Shown piece by piece: positions 47,506 to 56,736 of a DNA stretch of 64,000 nt (positions are counted from its first letter, which is position 1; each line of letters begins with the position of its first letter). The notes under the pieces are model-generated. The model did not search any database and was not told the origin of the DNA. It saw only the letters and a program-made list of their open reading frames with translations. The translations under genes were made by a program, and so were the position numbers. The stretch comes from Prochlorococcus marinus str. MIT 9515 (GTDB taxonomy: Bacteria; Cyanobacteriota; Cyanobacteriia; PCC-6307; Cyanobiaceae), in assembly GCF_000015665.1 (NCBI RefSeq), contig NC_008817.1, forward strand, positions 1,178,001-1,242,000. The letters run 5' to 3'.

Positions 47506-48639
47506 TTGAAAATATTATTTTTAACAGAATCATTAAGTACCTCTATGGGAGGTCTTGCGACTGGAATTATTACTTTAGCAATTGGATTAGCAAAGCATAT
47601 TCCTAACGAAAAACATTTAATACTTGTTCAAGAAGATAATCAAAACTCAAGTTTTGAAGAAGAATATACATTACCAAAAAATCTATCAGTTCTAAAACTT
47701 AAAAAATTTGGGCCCAAATTATATCCTTTTGCTTTAGATATGCAAAAAAATATAAATAAGTTCAATCCTGATGTCATATATCTAAAAGGTCTATGGAGGC
47801 AAACAAGTTTAGAGGCTTATTATTGGAAGAAAAAAAATCCATCTAAAATTCTAATAATATCTCCTGCAGGTATGTTACAACCATTACCATTAAAAAATAA
47901 AAAATTTTTAAAAAAATTAAGCTGGTTTTTAATAGAAAAAAGACTTTTAAAAATAAGTAATGCAATACATTCAGTATCTAAAATCGAAAGAGACTCAATA
48001 TTAAAAAGTAAAATTCCTGTTAAAAAAAATATTTATATCCCTGAAGGTATGATTATAAATAATAGTAATTTAGATAAAAAAAATATTCTATCAAAGAAAC
48101 TAGTTTCAATTTCAAGAATAGACCCTATTAAAGGGTTAGAAACTTTGCTTGAATCATGCAAAAATTTAGATTTTAAAGAATGGAAATTTTTTATCTATGG
48201 GAATGGAGATATGAAATATATAAACAAAATTAAAAATTTAATTACCAAATATAAATTAGAAGATAAGGTAATTTTAAATGATGCAATATTTGGAATAAAC
48301 AAAGAAATTGTTCTAAATGATGCATCTGCCTTTATTTTGCCTTCATTTTCAGAATCATTTGGTATTGCAATTGCAGAAGCAATGTCTTTTGGTATACCTG
48401 TTTTAACTACAACAAAAACTCCTTGGCAGGTAATTAAAAAAAAGAAATTAGGTTGGTACGTTGAGCCTGAGATTTCAAGCCTAAGAAAAGCGCTTAAAGA
48501 TCTTTTCAAATGCTCACAAAAAGAATTAGAAGAAATAGGTGCAAGATCAAAATTATATATATCTAAAAGATATGATTACATGACAACATCAAATCAAATG
48601 AAAGAAGAAATATTAGCCTTAAGTAAAACTAAATTCTAA
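47506..48639 (+). CDS. GT4-family glycosyltransferase
   Basis: A 377-residue GT-B enzyme that starts at TTG, giving MKILFLTESLSTSMGGLATG with the acceptor-side glycine loop. GLWRQTSLEAYYW and SPAGMLQPLPLKNKKF are like the neighbouring GT4 gene at 33498. Donor motifs: LVSISRIDPIKGLETLLES, FIYGNGDMKYIN and SFSESFGIAIAEAMSFGIPVL. It opens a plus-strand run of four genes after a 227-base spacer, so it may have its own promoter. Confidence 0.9.
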   Translation: MKILFLTESLSTSMGGLATGIITLAIGLAKHIPNEKHLILVQEDNQNSSFEEEYTLPKNLSVLKLKKFGPKLYPFALDMQKNINKFNPDVIYLKGLWRQTSLEAYYWKKKNPSKILIISPAGMLQPLPLKNKKFLKKLSWFLIEKRLLKISNAIHSVSKIERDSILKSKIPVKKNIYIPEGMIINNSNLDKKNILSKKLVSISRIDPIKGLETLLESCKNLDFKEWKFFIYGNGDMKYINKIKNLITKYKLEDKVILNDAIFGINKEIVLNDASAFILPSFSESFGIAIAEAMSFGIPVLTTTKTPWQVIKKKKLGWYVEPEISSLRKALKDLFKCSQKELEEIGARSKLYISKRYDYMTTSNQMKEEILALSKTKF

Positions 48640-48659
48640 ATTTTATAATTTTAAATTTT

Positions 48660-49658
48660 ATGAGCAATATAAAAATCAGCATATTAATGCCAGCTTATAA
48701 TTCAGAGGAATTTATATCTAGATCTATTGAAAGTGTTATAAAGCAAAGTTTTTTAAATTTTGAATTAATTATAGTTGATGATGGGAGTAGAGATGCAACA
48801 AAAGAAATTGTTAATATGTACAAACACAATAATAACAAAATTAAGCTTTTCACTAAATCCAACTCTGGTATCACAGAAACATTAAATTTTGGCTTAAAAA
48901 AATGTAAAGGAGAATGGATTGCGAGATTAGATAGTGATGATTTATCAAGATTTGATCGATTGGAAAAACAACTTTTAATTGCTGAATCTAATAGAAATAC
49001 TGGCTTAGTAGGTTCAGACGCCATTTTTATTGATAGCCTTGATAATAATTTATATTCTTTTTCATATCCTTCCACACATAAAGAATTAACAAATAACTTA
49101 TTATCATGTAAAAAGTTTTTTCCTCACTCAAGTGCCTTTTTTAATCGTGAATTAGTTGAATCAATAGGAGCTTATAGGCAGAGAGCAGGCATTAGTGAAG
49201 ATTGGGATCTTTGGCTAAGGTTAGCTAGTAAAAGCAAAATAATTAATATCAAAAAACCTCTTTTAAAAATTAGAATTCATGAAAATCGAATCTCAAATAA
49301 AAACTCTTTAAAGCAATCATTTGATACGAGATTTGTAATTGTTGCTAATTTACTTAGCACTAAAAAAAATTATGATCCATTAGATTTATTAAGTGATGAA
49401 GAATTTATAAATTATAAAAATTATATTGAAATATTTCTCGAGAAATTAGGATTCAGTGATTACCTAAAATTCATCTCATTTTTAAAAAATCCGATTTTAA
49501 AAAGAATTATTTTACCAACTTTTTTCTTAAGAAACATCACAAGACCCTTCTATATTTATTCATTTATAAAATTAAAATTCTTTTCTAAAAGTATTCAAAT
49601 TAAAATTGCCAAAAGTTACTATGATAGATTTATTAGAAATAGCAAATTAATCAAATAA
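48660..49658 (+). CDS. GT2-family glycosyltransferase
   Basis: A 332-residue GT-A enzyme: KISILMPAYNSEEFISRSIE, FELIIVDDGSRDATKEI, a GITETLNFGLKKCKGEW segment, and the metal-binding ARLDSDDLS. ISEDWDLWLRLASKSK carries the catalytic ED motif of inverting GT2 enzymes. The basic C-terminal tail may touch the membrane. It lies 20 bases after the GT4 gene on the same strand. Confidence 0.92.
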   Translation: MSNIKISILMPAYNSEEFISRSIESVIKQSFLNFELIIVDDGSRDATKEIVNMYKHNNNKIKLFTKSNSGITETLNFGLKKCKGEWIARLDSDDLSRFDRLEKQLLIAESNRNTGLVGSDAIFIDSLDNNLYSFSYPSTHKELTNNLLSCKKFFPHSSAFFNRELVESIGAYRQRAGISEDWDLWLRLASKSKIINIKKPLLKIRIHENRISNKNSLKQSFDTRFVIVANLLSTKKNYDPLDLLSDEEFINYKNYIEIFLEKLGFSDYLKFISFLKNPILKRIILPTFFLRNITRPFYIYSFIKLKFFSKSIQIKIAKSYYDRFIRNSKLIK

Positions 49659-49754
49659 ATATAATATATCATCTTTAATATGTTTTTATTAAGCCAATAC
49701 AAATTGAAATTGTACGGATATTTAAATCAATCATCCTAAAGTAAATAAATAATT

Positions 49755-50621
49755 ATGAAAAAAAAACTATTGCATAATCCAATAAAAGAAAGAGTCTTAC
49801 TAACTATCTCTGATAATAGTTGTGATTATATTCCAAAAGTTTCAAACGCAGGAAAAATAATTAATGGGTATCAAATTATGCACAACGGATTAAAAATAAT
49901 TGCTGAAAGTTATAACGGGGAATGGATGGGTGAAATCATAAAAAACCTAAAGGGTCATCATGAACCACAGGAGGAAAAAGCATTTTACGAAATTCTTAAA
50001 GATTTAAAAGATGGTTCCAGTATGTTGGAATTAGGATCTAACTGGAGTTATTATTCAATGTGGTTTGCAAAAGAAATAAAGAATTCAATAAATTTAATGT
50101 TGGAGCCAGACCAAGAAAAACTACAAAAAGGCCTTAAACATTTTAAGATGAATAATCTAAATTCATTTGCATTTATACAGGGTACTGTCGGTAAGAATTT
50201 TGAACATGCAAAAGACTTTCTAGGCACAACATTAGTTCAATATACGGTAGATTACATATTGAACTTCTATAAAATAAAAAAGCTTTCTATTTTACATTCA
50301 GATATTCAAGGTGCTGAATTAAATATGCTTAGGGGAGCTAAAAATTCTCTTAAAAATAAGTCTATTGAATATTTATTTATATCAACCCATCATGATGCCA
50401 TTCATTTATTGTGTAAAGAATTCCTGAAGGAGATGGGTTATTACATAATATGTGAACATTCTTTAAATGAGAGTTCTTCAGCTGATGGACTAATAGTTGC
50501 ATCAAGCAATAAAAGAGATCAAATAAATATTTTTAAAGTGAAATCCTCAAGTGCATCACTAGTAAAAAAAACTAAGAATTTAATAAGATATTATCAATAC
50601 AAATTTTTTTCTATAGAGTAA
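49755..50621 (+). CDS. FkbM-like methyltransferase
   Basis: A 288-residue protein. The SAM-binding first strand is SSMLELGSNWSYYSMWFAKE, followed by NLMLEPDQEKL and the FkbM-type SILHSDIQGAELNMLRGAKN (Asp-x-x-Gly-x-Glu). It likely methylates a sugar hydroxyl of the polysaccharide. The N-terminal 70 residues before the SAM motif are unusual and may bind the substrate. It lies just before a second FkbM gene with a different sequence, so the two probably modify different positions. Confidence 0.85.
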   Translation: MKKKLLHNPIKERVLLTISDNSCDYIPKVSNAGKIINGYQIMHNGLKIIAESYNGEWMGEIIKNLKGHHEPQEEKAFYEILKDLKDGSSMLELGSNWSYYSMWFAKEIKNSINLMLEPDQEKLQKGLKHFKMNNLNSFAFIQGTVGKNFEHAKDFLGTTLVQYTVDYILNFYKIKKLSILHSDIQGAELNMLRGAKNSLKNKSIEYLFISTHHDAIHLLCKEFLKEMGYYIICEHSLNESSSADGLIVASSNKRDQINIFKVKSSSASLVKKTKNLIRYYQYKFFSIE

Positions 50622-50627
50622 TACTTG

Positions 50628-51422
50628 ATGTTTTTAAAAAAAATAAAGAAAAATTTTCCTTTTAGGATAATTTCAAAAAATAAGTTTGATTTTACAGATA
50701 GAGGTGGGAAATTCAAGAAATATGAAATATACAATTTATTTAATAAAAAAGAAAAAGAAATCCTATCTAATGAGTTTATAAATTACTCATTTTCTCAGTT
50801 AGGTCAAGACTTAATTGCAATAGTATTAGCAGAAGGAAAACAAGAAGGATATTTTGTAGAATTTGGAGCCTGCGATGGTATAAGACATAGTAATACTTTT
50901 GCTTTAGAAAAAATATTTAACTGGAATGGTATACTCGCCGAACCTTCAAAAGTTTGGCATGATTCTTTAATAAAGAACAGAAATTGTTTAATTGATAAAA
51001 GATGTGTTTATTCAGAAAGTGATCTTCTAATGCCATTTTTTGAAGTGCAAAAAAACAAAAATATTTCTCATGGTGCATCATCTCTTTCCAGATTTGCAAA
51101 TAATGGGGACTGGGCAAGTAAATTAAGATTAGAAAATTATATAGAATATGAAGTTAAAACTATTTCTTTAAATGATCTTTTAGAAGAAAACAATGCACCA
51201 AATAAAATTGATTTCATGTCTATAGATACTGAGGGAAGTGAGTTAGAAATAATAAAGAATTTCAATTTTAATAAATATAAAATAAAATTTCTATGTATTG
51301 AACATAATTTTGTAAATAAAACTAGGAAAGAAATAAATCAAATACTTACATTGAATGGTTATAAACAAATATATAAAAAATTATCAGAATTTGATGATTG
51401 GTATATATATATAAATTTCTAA
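50628..51422 (+). CDS. FkbM-family methyltransferase
   Basis: A SAM-dependent O-methyltransferase of 264 residues from ATG at 50628 (a TTG one codon upstream is also possible). Motifs: GYFVEFGACDGIRHSNTFAL, WNGILAEPSKVWHDSL, and IDFMSIDTEGSELEIIKNFN, the FkbM hallmark. The gene begins six bases after the preceding methyltransferase. It is closer to the classical FkbM pattern than its neighbour. Probably methylates a repeat-unit sugar; the acceptor is unknown. Confidence 0.92.
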   Translation: MFLKKIKKNFPFRIISKNKFDFTDRGGKFKKYEIYNLFNKKEKEILSNEFINYSFSQLGQDLIAIVLAEGKQEGYFVEFGACDGIRHSNTFALEKIFNWNGILAEPSKVWHDSLIKNRNCLIDKRCVYSESDLLMPFFEVQKNKNISHGASSLSRFANNGDWASKLRLENYIEYEVKTISLNDLLEENNAPNKIDFMSIDTEGSELEIIKNFNFNKYKIKFLCIEHNFVNKTRKEINQILTLNGYKQIYKKLSEFDDWYIYINF

Positions 51423-51435
51423 ATTATTCATATTA

Positions 51436-52452
51436 CTAAGATTTTTTGTTATTAAAACTATCAACTAGACATATACATTTTTGACAAATATAATTTGCCC
51501 ATACCTGATCATAATGGGTTGTTTTTATATATTTATAATAAAATTCAATTATTTTTTTAATCCTAAATAAATATTCTTTTTTAGTCATAGAATTTAAATA
51601 TAAGTAAAGTTCTTTATAACTTGAAAAATCACTTTTATTTATAAATGTATAAGGATCTATTTCTTGCGTTATATTTGGACAACCTAAATATACTGGAATA
51701 CATCCAGCAAACATACTATCAAATATCTTTTCAGTTATGTAACCATTATGCGAACAATTTTCAAAGCATAAAGAAAATTTATAATTAATAAAAGTTTTTA
51801 ACTTCTTTTCCACAGTTCCTTTATAAAACTGAGGTGTTTTATATAAAAACTTTTTTGCTAAAGGTATTTTATTTAAAGGCCTATATATGCCTCTAAATTG
51901 TCTTAAATCCCATCCATATCCATATAAGTCAATTCCTAAATTAGTTTTTTTAAAAAATTCCATTGCTTCCTCCCTTTCCTTATAAAGAGAATATTTATTA
52001 TTTGAATACTTTTTACTGATTATTGAACAAATATTACCTGATTTTCTCTTATAAATAAGGTTTAAATCTTTCGCATATAACTCTGAACTATTTCCATAAC
52101 CTATCCAGAATATTTTTTTTTGATCACACAATTCTCGGTTCCAAGTCATCACCAAATCGAATTGATCTAAATAGTATTTAGAGTTGTTCAATTTATTTAT
52201 AATTGGAGATTCTCTTGCTATAAGAATATTAATTGGAGATCTTTTCTGAGAAAGAGCTTTTTTGTTGACGTCAAAGTAAATAGAAAAAATTGATTCTTCT
52301 TGTGAATTGATATCATAAGTTTCTAAAAAAATATTATTTTCTTCTAATTTTTTCTTTAAAATAATGTATTTTTTGGATGTATCATCTCTTTTATTAGAGT
52401 CAAAAATCCTATTATTTAGTGCATTATCATAAGTAACTAAAGAAGCCTTCAT
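51436..52452 (-). CDS. GT10 alpha-1,3/4-fucosyltransferase
   Basis: A 338-residue inverting glycosyltransferase of family GT10, which uses GDP-L-fucose. The donor-binding core is unmistakable: FSLCFEN at 226-232, GYITEKIFD at 237-245, GCIPVYLG at 250-257, then a D-P-Y-T-F segment. The N-terminal domain includes RESPIINKL and WNRELCD. It matches the local gmd-fcl pathway, so at least one fucose (or a related GDP-sugar such as colitose) is attached. It is on the minus strand after wzx with a 41-base gap. Confidence 0.94.
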   Translation of the reverse strand: MKASLVTYDNALNNRIFDSNKRDDTSKKYIILKKKLEENNIFLETYDINSQEESIFSIYFDVNKKALSQKRSPINILIARESPIINKLNNSKYYLDQFDLVMTWNRELCDQKKIFWIGYGNSSELYAKDLNLIYKRKSGNICSIISKKYSNNKYSLYKEREEAMEFFKKTNLGIDLYGYGWDLRQFRGIYRPLNKIPLAKKFLYKTPQFYKGTVEKKLKTFINYKFSLCFENCSHNGYITEKIFDSMFAGCIPVYLGCPNITQEIDPYTFINKSDFSSYKELYLYLNSMTKKEYLFRIKKIIEFYYKYIKTTHYDQVWANYICQKCICLVDSFNNKKS

Positions 52453-52493
52453 TAGGAAATATTTTTAAGTAATAATTTTTAAAATAAAAAAAT

Positions 52494-53789
52494 TCATCTA
52501 TACTCTATCTTCTTATAATGGTTTATAGATAAATATGAAAATAAGATAAATTTTATTGAAGAATTTAAAAGAGAGGCCATAACTACACCATAAAGGCCAT
52601 AAAAGTATGCTCCAAAGATAGCAAATACTATACCTGATGCATATATATATGAATTAGGCAAAAGCAAAGCTTTTGTCTCTTTTTTTGTTTGAATTAATAA
52701 GGTTACAAAACTCGTACTTTCATTGAGAAGTGCCGACATCATCATTGGAACTATTAAATAAGAAACACTTTTATACTTTTCATCTAAAATTATTTGAAAT
52801 ATTTTTTCTCTATAAGTAAACACAATAAATAGTAAAAATAATAAAAATAAAAATATAATTACAAAAATTTTCAGTCCAAGAAAATAAGTTGATTTTAACC
52901 TTTTTTGATTATCTCCTGCTTTATCAAAGTAGATAGGTCTTAAATAAGTTGCTAATAGATTTACTAATAAAGAAATTGGTATATATCCAAATTGATAAAT
53001 TATTGAATAAAATCCTACAGCTTCATCATAATTTGTAAAAAATACAAGTCCCCACTTCTCTACTGCAATTCTTAACCAATTTAATAGTCCTATAGAAATC
53101 AAAGGTAATGTAAAAGAACTAATTTTTGATTGCCAATCTATTTTACTTATTTTGTATCTTTCATTAATAAGATAACCTCTCAAAGTTGGAGCTAGAAAAT
53201 ATAATTGAACAATTAAAGTAAAAAGTAAACCAATTAACTGGCCAGAAATTGCCACTGTACTAGAAGGACCAAAAATATTTATAAATATTACAGCTACAAA
53301 AAACCTTAAAAAAGTCATTAAACCTTGATGCATTGATACAAGAATTCTCTTCCTAGAAGCATTTTGTAACCCGTTAATAATATTATTAAAGCTATATATA
53401 AATCCAAAAGAAATTGATGCTAACACAATAAAAATCGAATTTACATTACCAGAAAAAACTATAAAAATAATTATGGAAAGTGAAATTAAACCTATAAAAC
53501 TAAAACCTTTAATAATTATGTTTAATACATTAAATAAATAAAAACTTAATTCTTTTTTATCCTTAGCTACTGGGAAAAACCTTGTTATACCATTTGTTAA
53601 AGGACCAAAAAAAACACTATAAATGAAACCTCCCATTGTTATTCCTAAAGAAAGTTCACCATATTGACTAGGTGTCAAATATGCAGTTAATATTCTTACT
53701 CCTAAAAGTCCGCCTAAAGCAGTAAATAAATACCCTATGCTTATTGAAGATAATTCTTTAATTGAATTATGTATTTTATAAATAATCAT
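52494..53789 (-). CDS. wzx: Wzx-type oligosaccharide flippase
   Basis: A 431-residue polytopic protein with about twelve helices, of the MOP (PST/MVF) superfamily. TAYLTPSQYGELSLGITMGG with the following NGITRFFPVAKDK is typical of Wzx starts, with two large symmetric halves. It moves the undecaprenyl-linked repeat unit to the periplasmic face for Wzy. It begins a two-gene minus-strand unit with the GT10 gene. Confidence 0.9.
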   Translation of the reverse strand: MIIYKIHNSIKELSSISIGYLFTALGGLLGVRILTAYLTPSQYGELSLGITMGGFIYSVFFGPLTNGITRFFPVAKDKKELSFYLFNVLNIIIKGFSFIGLISLSIIIFIVFSGNVNSIFIVLASISFGFIYSFNNIINGLQNASRKRILVSMHQGLMTFLRFFVAVIFINIFGPSSTVAISGQLIGLLFTLIVQLYFLAPTLRGYLINERYKISKIDWQSKISSFTLPLISIGLLNWLRIAVEKWGLVFFTNYDEAVGFYSIIYQFGYIPISLLVNLLATYLRPIYFDKAGDNQKRLKSTYFLGLKIFVIIFLFLLFLLFIVFTYREKIFQIILDEKYKSVSYLIVPMMMSALLNESTSFVTLLIQTKKETKALLLPNSYIYASGIVFAIFGAYFYGLYGVVMASLLNSSIKFILFSYLSINHYKKIEYR

Positions 53790-54483
53790 TTCTTAATCAT
53801 ATTTATAAATTCAAAACTAATTTATCTGAAAATATTGTCAATTTCAGATGATTTTCCTTAATACTACTATATATTTAGTTTAATTTAACCCTTGGAAAAA
53901 TCTTTGTTTTTTATTATTAAATAAATTTTTAAATAAGATTTTATAATTTTAGCTCAAGGTGAATTGCCTTTATTTTTATTTTTTATTCTTCTAATAGTTA
54001 ATATTTGTAAATCTAATAGTGAACTTATTTATAAAAAAATTCATTTAAAAAGTTAAAGGTCATAGAAACTTCGAAAATAATGATAAAATTTATTTCGAGT
54101 ATATTTGTTTTTTATATTAAAAGTAAACTTATTAAAGGCATATTATAAAAATAAAAAAAAATATGTAAATATATAAAATAACTGACTGTTTTCAAACTTC
54201 TTAATGATTTGATAACTTCAATTTACTTAATTAAAAAAAAGGGGGAGGGAAATAGTGGTTTTATTCAAAAAAGAAATGATAAATTTAATTCCATAAATAC
54301 ACTTGATTATTCGATTATTATAAACTTAAATATAAATATCTTTATGAATAATGATTTAAACAAAATTATTAGAAATTTTGAGGAATCATTAATAAAAAAT
54401 GAACACCGACTTTTATTTAAGTGACCAATTATCCCCATGTTGAGGTCATCTTTTAATAATAAAATGATTTAAAAACGAATTTT
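53790..54483. other. 694-base spacer, no confident gene
   Basis: The segment between the divergent wzx and the CgeB-like gene is dense in stops. One 71-codon frame (54209-54424, TTG start) exists, but its composition (Asn/Ile/Lys-rich) is what random A+T-rich DNA gives and no family is recognised. A GGGGGAGGG-like purine tract near 54240 would be a strong ribosome site but leads only to a 13-codon frame from GTG. The spacer must hold the promoters of both flanking units. Confidence 0.45.
53824..53849. repeat. 8-bp perfect inverted repeat upstream of wzx
   Basis: ATCTGAAA (53824-53831) and TTTCAGAT (53842-53849) with a 10-base loop, 35 bases ahead of the wzx start codon on the minus strand. 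No U run follows on either strand, so it is not a terminator. It could be an operator or a leader hairpin, or chance. Confidence 0.3.
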
Positions 54484-55492
54484 ATGATAAAAAAGATTCT
54501 TATTGTAGCTTTGAAATATAGTTATGGTAATAAAAATTTTGGACCATCTATTAACAAAGGTGCGTTAGAGGATAGTTTAAAAAAAATAGGAATGGTAACA
54601 AAAACCATATGGATTGATCAACACAAAAAAGATATTTTAAATAAATTGATAATCCATGAAGCTGAAACATTTAAACCTGATCTGGTTTTTTTTAAATTAT
54701 TTAAAGACGAGGTTTATGCCAATACATTATTAAAATTAAAAAAAAGATTTAAAACAGTAAATTGGTTTGGAGATGATCCATGGAGATTCGAATCTTTTGC
54801 TAAGTATTATGCAAATAAATTTAGTTATGTCATAACTACAGATAAATATAGTACTAATCTTTACAAGAAAATTGGACAAAATAAAGTAATAATTAGTCAA
54901 CATGCCTCATTCCCTTCAGACATACCATATAAAAAGGTGACTTATCAATATGATGTTTCATTTGTAGGGACAAAAAGTGCTTATAGAGATTGGTTTTGTA
55001 AAAAAATTAAGAAATAAAGGAATTAATTGTGAGTGTTTTGGAAAAGGCTGGGAAAATGGTTTGGTTAGCTATAAAAAAATGCAAAATATTTTTAATACTT
55101 CAAAAGTTAATTTGAATATTAATAACAGTGTAAATTATGATTTAAGAGTTAATTTTAATAATCCCAAAAATTTAATTGAAGTATTTAAATCATTAATAAT
55201 TAAAAATAGAAAAATTCATAGTCAAATAAAGGCTAGGAATTTTGAGATACCTTTACATGGAGGTTTTCAGCTTACAGATTATGTTCCTGGTATTGAAGAT
55301 TATTTTAAAATCGGAGAAGAAATTCTATGTTATAAGGATTTTGAAGATGCATTATCCTTAATTAAATATTTATTAATAAATAAAAAAGAAAGAGAAATAA
55401 TTAAAAATAATTCTGTTATGAGATCAAGAAAAGAGCATACTTATACCTGTAGAATGAAAAAAATTATTGAGAATATTGCTTCCTATAAATAG
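54484..55492 (+). pseudogene. CgeB-like glycosyltransferase split by a one-base frameshift
   Basis: Two overlapping frames together encode one protein of about 335 residues. The first (54484-55017) begins MIKKILIVALKYSYGNKNFG and includes VNWFGDDPWRFESFAKYYAN and YQYDVSFVGTKSAYRDWF; the second continues VKKLRNKGINCECFGKGWEN, then the C-terminal RNFEIPLHGGFQLTDYVPG typical of CgeB/glycosyltransferase-like proteins. The shift lies in TTTTGTAAAAAAA (54994-55006): removing one A of A7 or one T of T4 restores DWF(C/V)KKLRNKG. It may be a sequencing slip, a real inactivation, or a phase-variable switch. Everything else in the frame is intact. Confidence 0.8.
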
Positions 55493-55505
55493 AAATAATT
55501 GGATT

Positions 55506-56708
55506 ATGAATAGTAATTTAATAAAGAATTTTAAAAAGATTAAATATGAGCCTTTAAATAAAAACTATTTTAATCACAATCTACATAATGACTTTCATTT
55601 AATTGCTATGCCTGTGGAAAATAAAAATAAATTAATAATTGAACAAAGAAAATGGAATATAATCAAGTCATTTACCATAGATTGGCAAAATCTAGAACAT
55701 CATAAAAGAGTATTTGAGATAACTTTTGCAAAAAATTTAATTCTTTATTTAGTTAAAGACCCTAAACCCAAATATGAAGCTGATAATAAAAATTATTCAG
55801 AAATTTTTGTAAATAAAAAATCGAAAGAATTTCAAGAAAAATATAAAAGTAACTTTAAAAACTTTTATATCACAAGTAACCCTAGAGATTTTATCGAGAA
55901 ATTCTTATTAATATTTGGATTTAATGCATTAAAATTTTTAGATATAAAGGAACAAAAATTAGTTAAATTAAAACCCTTAAATAAACCTCTAGGAACTTTC
56001 GGATGGAAAAGTTTTAAAGAATTTATATTATTTGCTAATATTTCTTGTGACTGGATAGTACTAAGAAACTTTGAATTTTTACCATTAAATTTTTTTAATA
56101 ATGATAAAGATATAGATATATTATGCAGAGATAAAGAAAATTTTGCAAATAAATTAAATCTAAAAAAAAGGTCTTGGGGCATATCCTCATATCAAACAAT
56201 TATAGAGGATAAAATAATACCGGTAGATTTAAGATTTATTGGTGATGAATATTTGGATAAATTATGGCAAAGTAATATTTTAAAAAATAAAATATATCAA
56301 AGTAATTTAATACCAAGACCATGTGATTTAGACTATTTTTATAGCTTAATCTATCATTGTAAATTACAAAAGCGCGAAGTCAAAAATATCTATTTGCAAA
56401 GACTATATAAACTAAAAAATAAATTAGAAATGAATAATTTAAACAATTCATTTATTTCAAATGACTCAATCACATCAAAATTACTTTCCGAATTCTTAAA
56501 TAAAAACAAATATACAATAACTAAACCATTTGATATAAATGTAAAAATCAATAAAAGATTTTATAAAATTATAAAAATTTTAATAGAGAAAAGTATTCCC
56601 CCAAAGCTACCTATATTTACAAGATTAAGAATTTTATTACCAATTCCTCTTAAAAGTTTTATAGTTAAAATTAAAGACAAGATAAGTTTTAACACAAATA
56701 ATTTATAA
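55506..56708 (+). CDS. uncharacterised protein with nucleotidyltransferase-like core
   Basis: I do not know this family. A TTG at 55467 opens the frame inside the preceding gene, but ATG at 55506 is preferred (400 residues). The first 110 residues are Asn/Lys-rich without a clear fold. The centre carries DWIVLRNFEFLP followed by NNDKDIDILCRDKENF and, about 35 residues later, IIPVDLRFIGD: the Asp-x-Asp plus third Asp layout of nucleotidyltransferase-fold enzymes. The C-terminal part is helical and basic. It sits 14 bases after the CgeB-like gene and 28 bases before another unknown, forming a three-gene unit. A role in attaching a phosphate-linked group to the polysaccharide is conceivable but unproved. 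Confidence 0.7.
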   Translation: MNSNLIKNFKKIKYEPLNKNYFNHNLHNDFHLIAMPVENKNKLIIEQRKWNIIKSFTIDWQNLEHHKRVFEITFAKNLILYLVKDPKPKYEADNKNYSEIFVNKKSKEFQEKYKSNFKNFYITSNPRDFIEKFLLIFGFNALKFLDIKEQKLVKLKPLNKPLGTFGWKSFKEFILFANISCDWIVLRNFEFLPLNFFNNDKDIDILCRDKENFANKLNLKKRSWGISSYQTIIEDKIIPVDLRFIGDEYLDKLWQSNILKNKIYQSNLIPRPCDLDYFYSLIYHCKLQKREVKNIYLQRLYKLKNKLEMNNLNNSFISNDSITSKLLSEFLNKNKYTITKPFDINVKINKRFYKIIKILIEKSIPPKLPIFTRLRILLPIPLKSFIVKIKDKISFNTNNL

Positions 56709-56736
56709 TTAAATTTAAAAGATAAATATATTAATA

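Noticed and set aside
54209-54424. 71-codon frame starting with TTG, between wzx and the CgeB-like gene
   Set aside because: Rich in Asn, Ile and Lys as random A+T-rich DNA would give, no good start signal and no family pattern. Mentioned only in the spacer entry.
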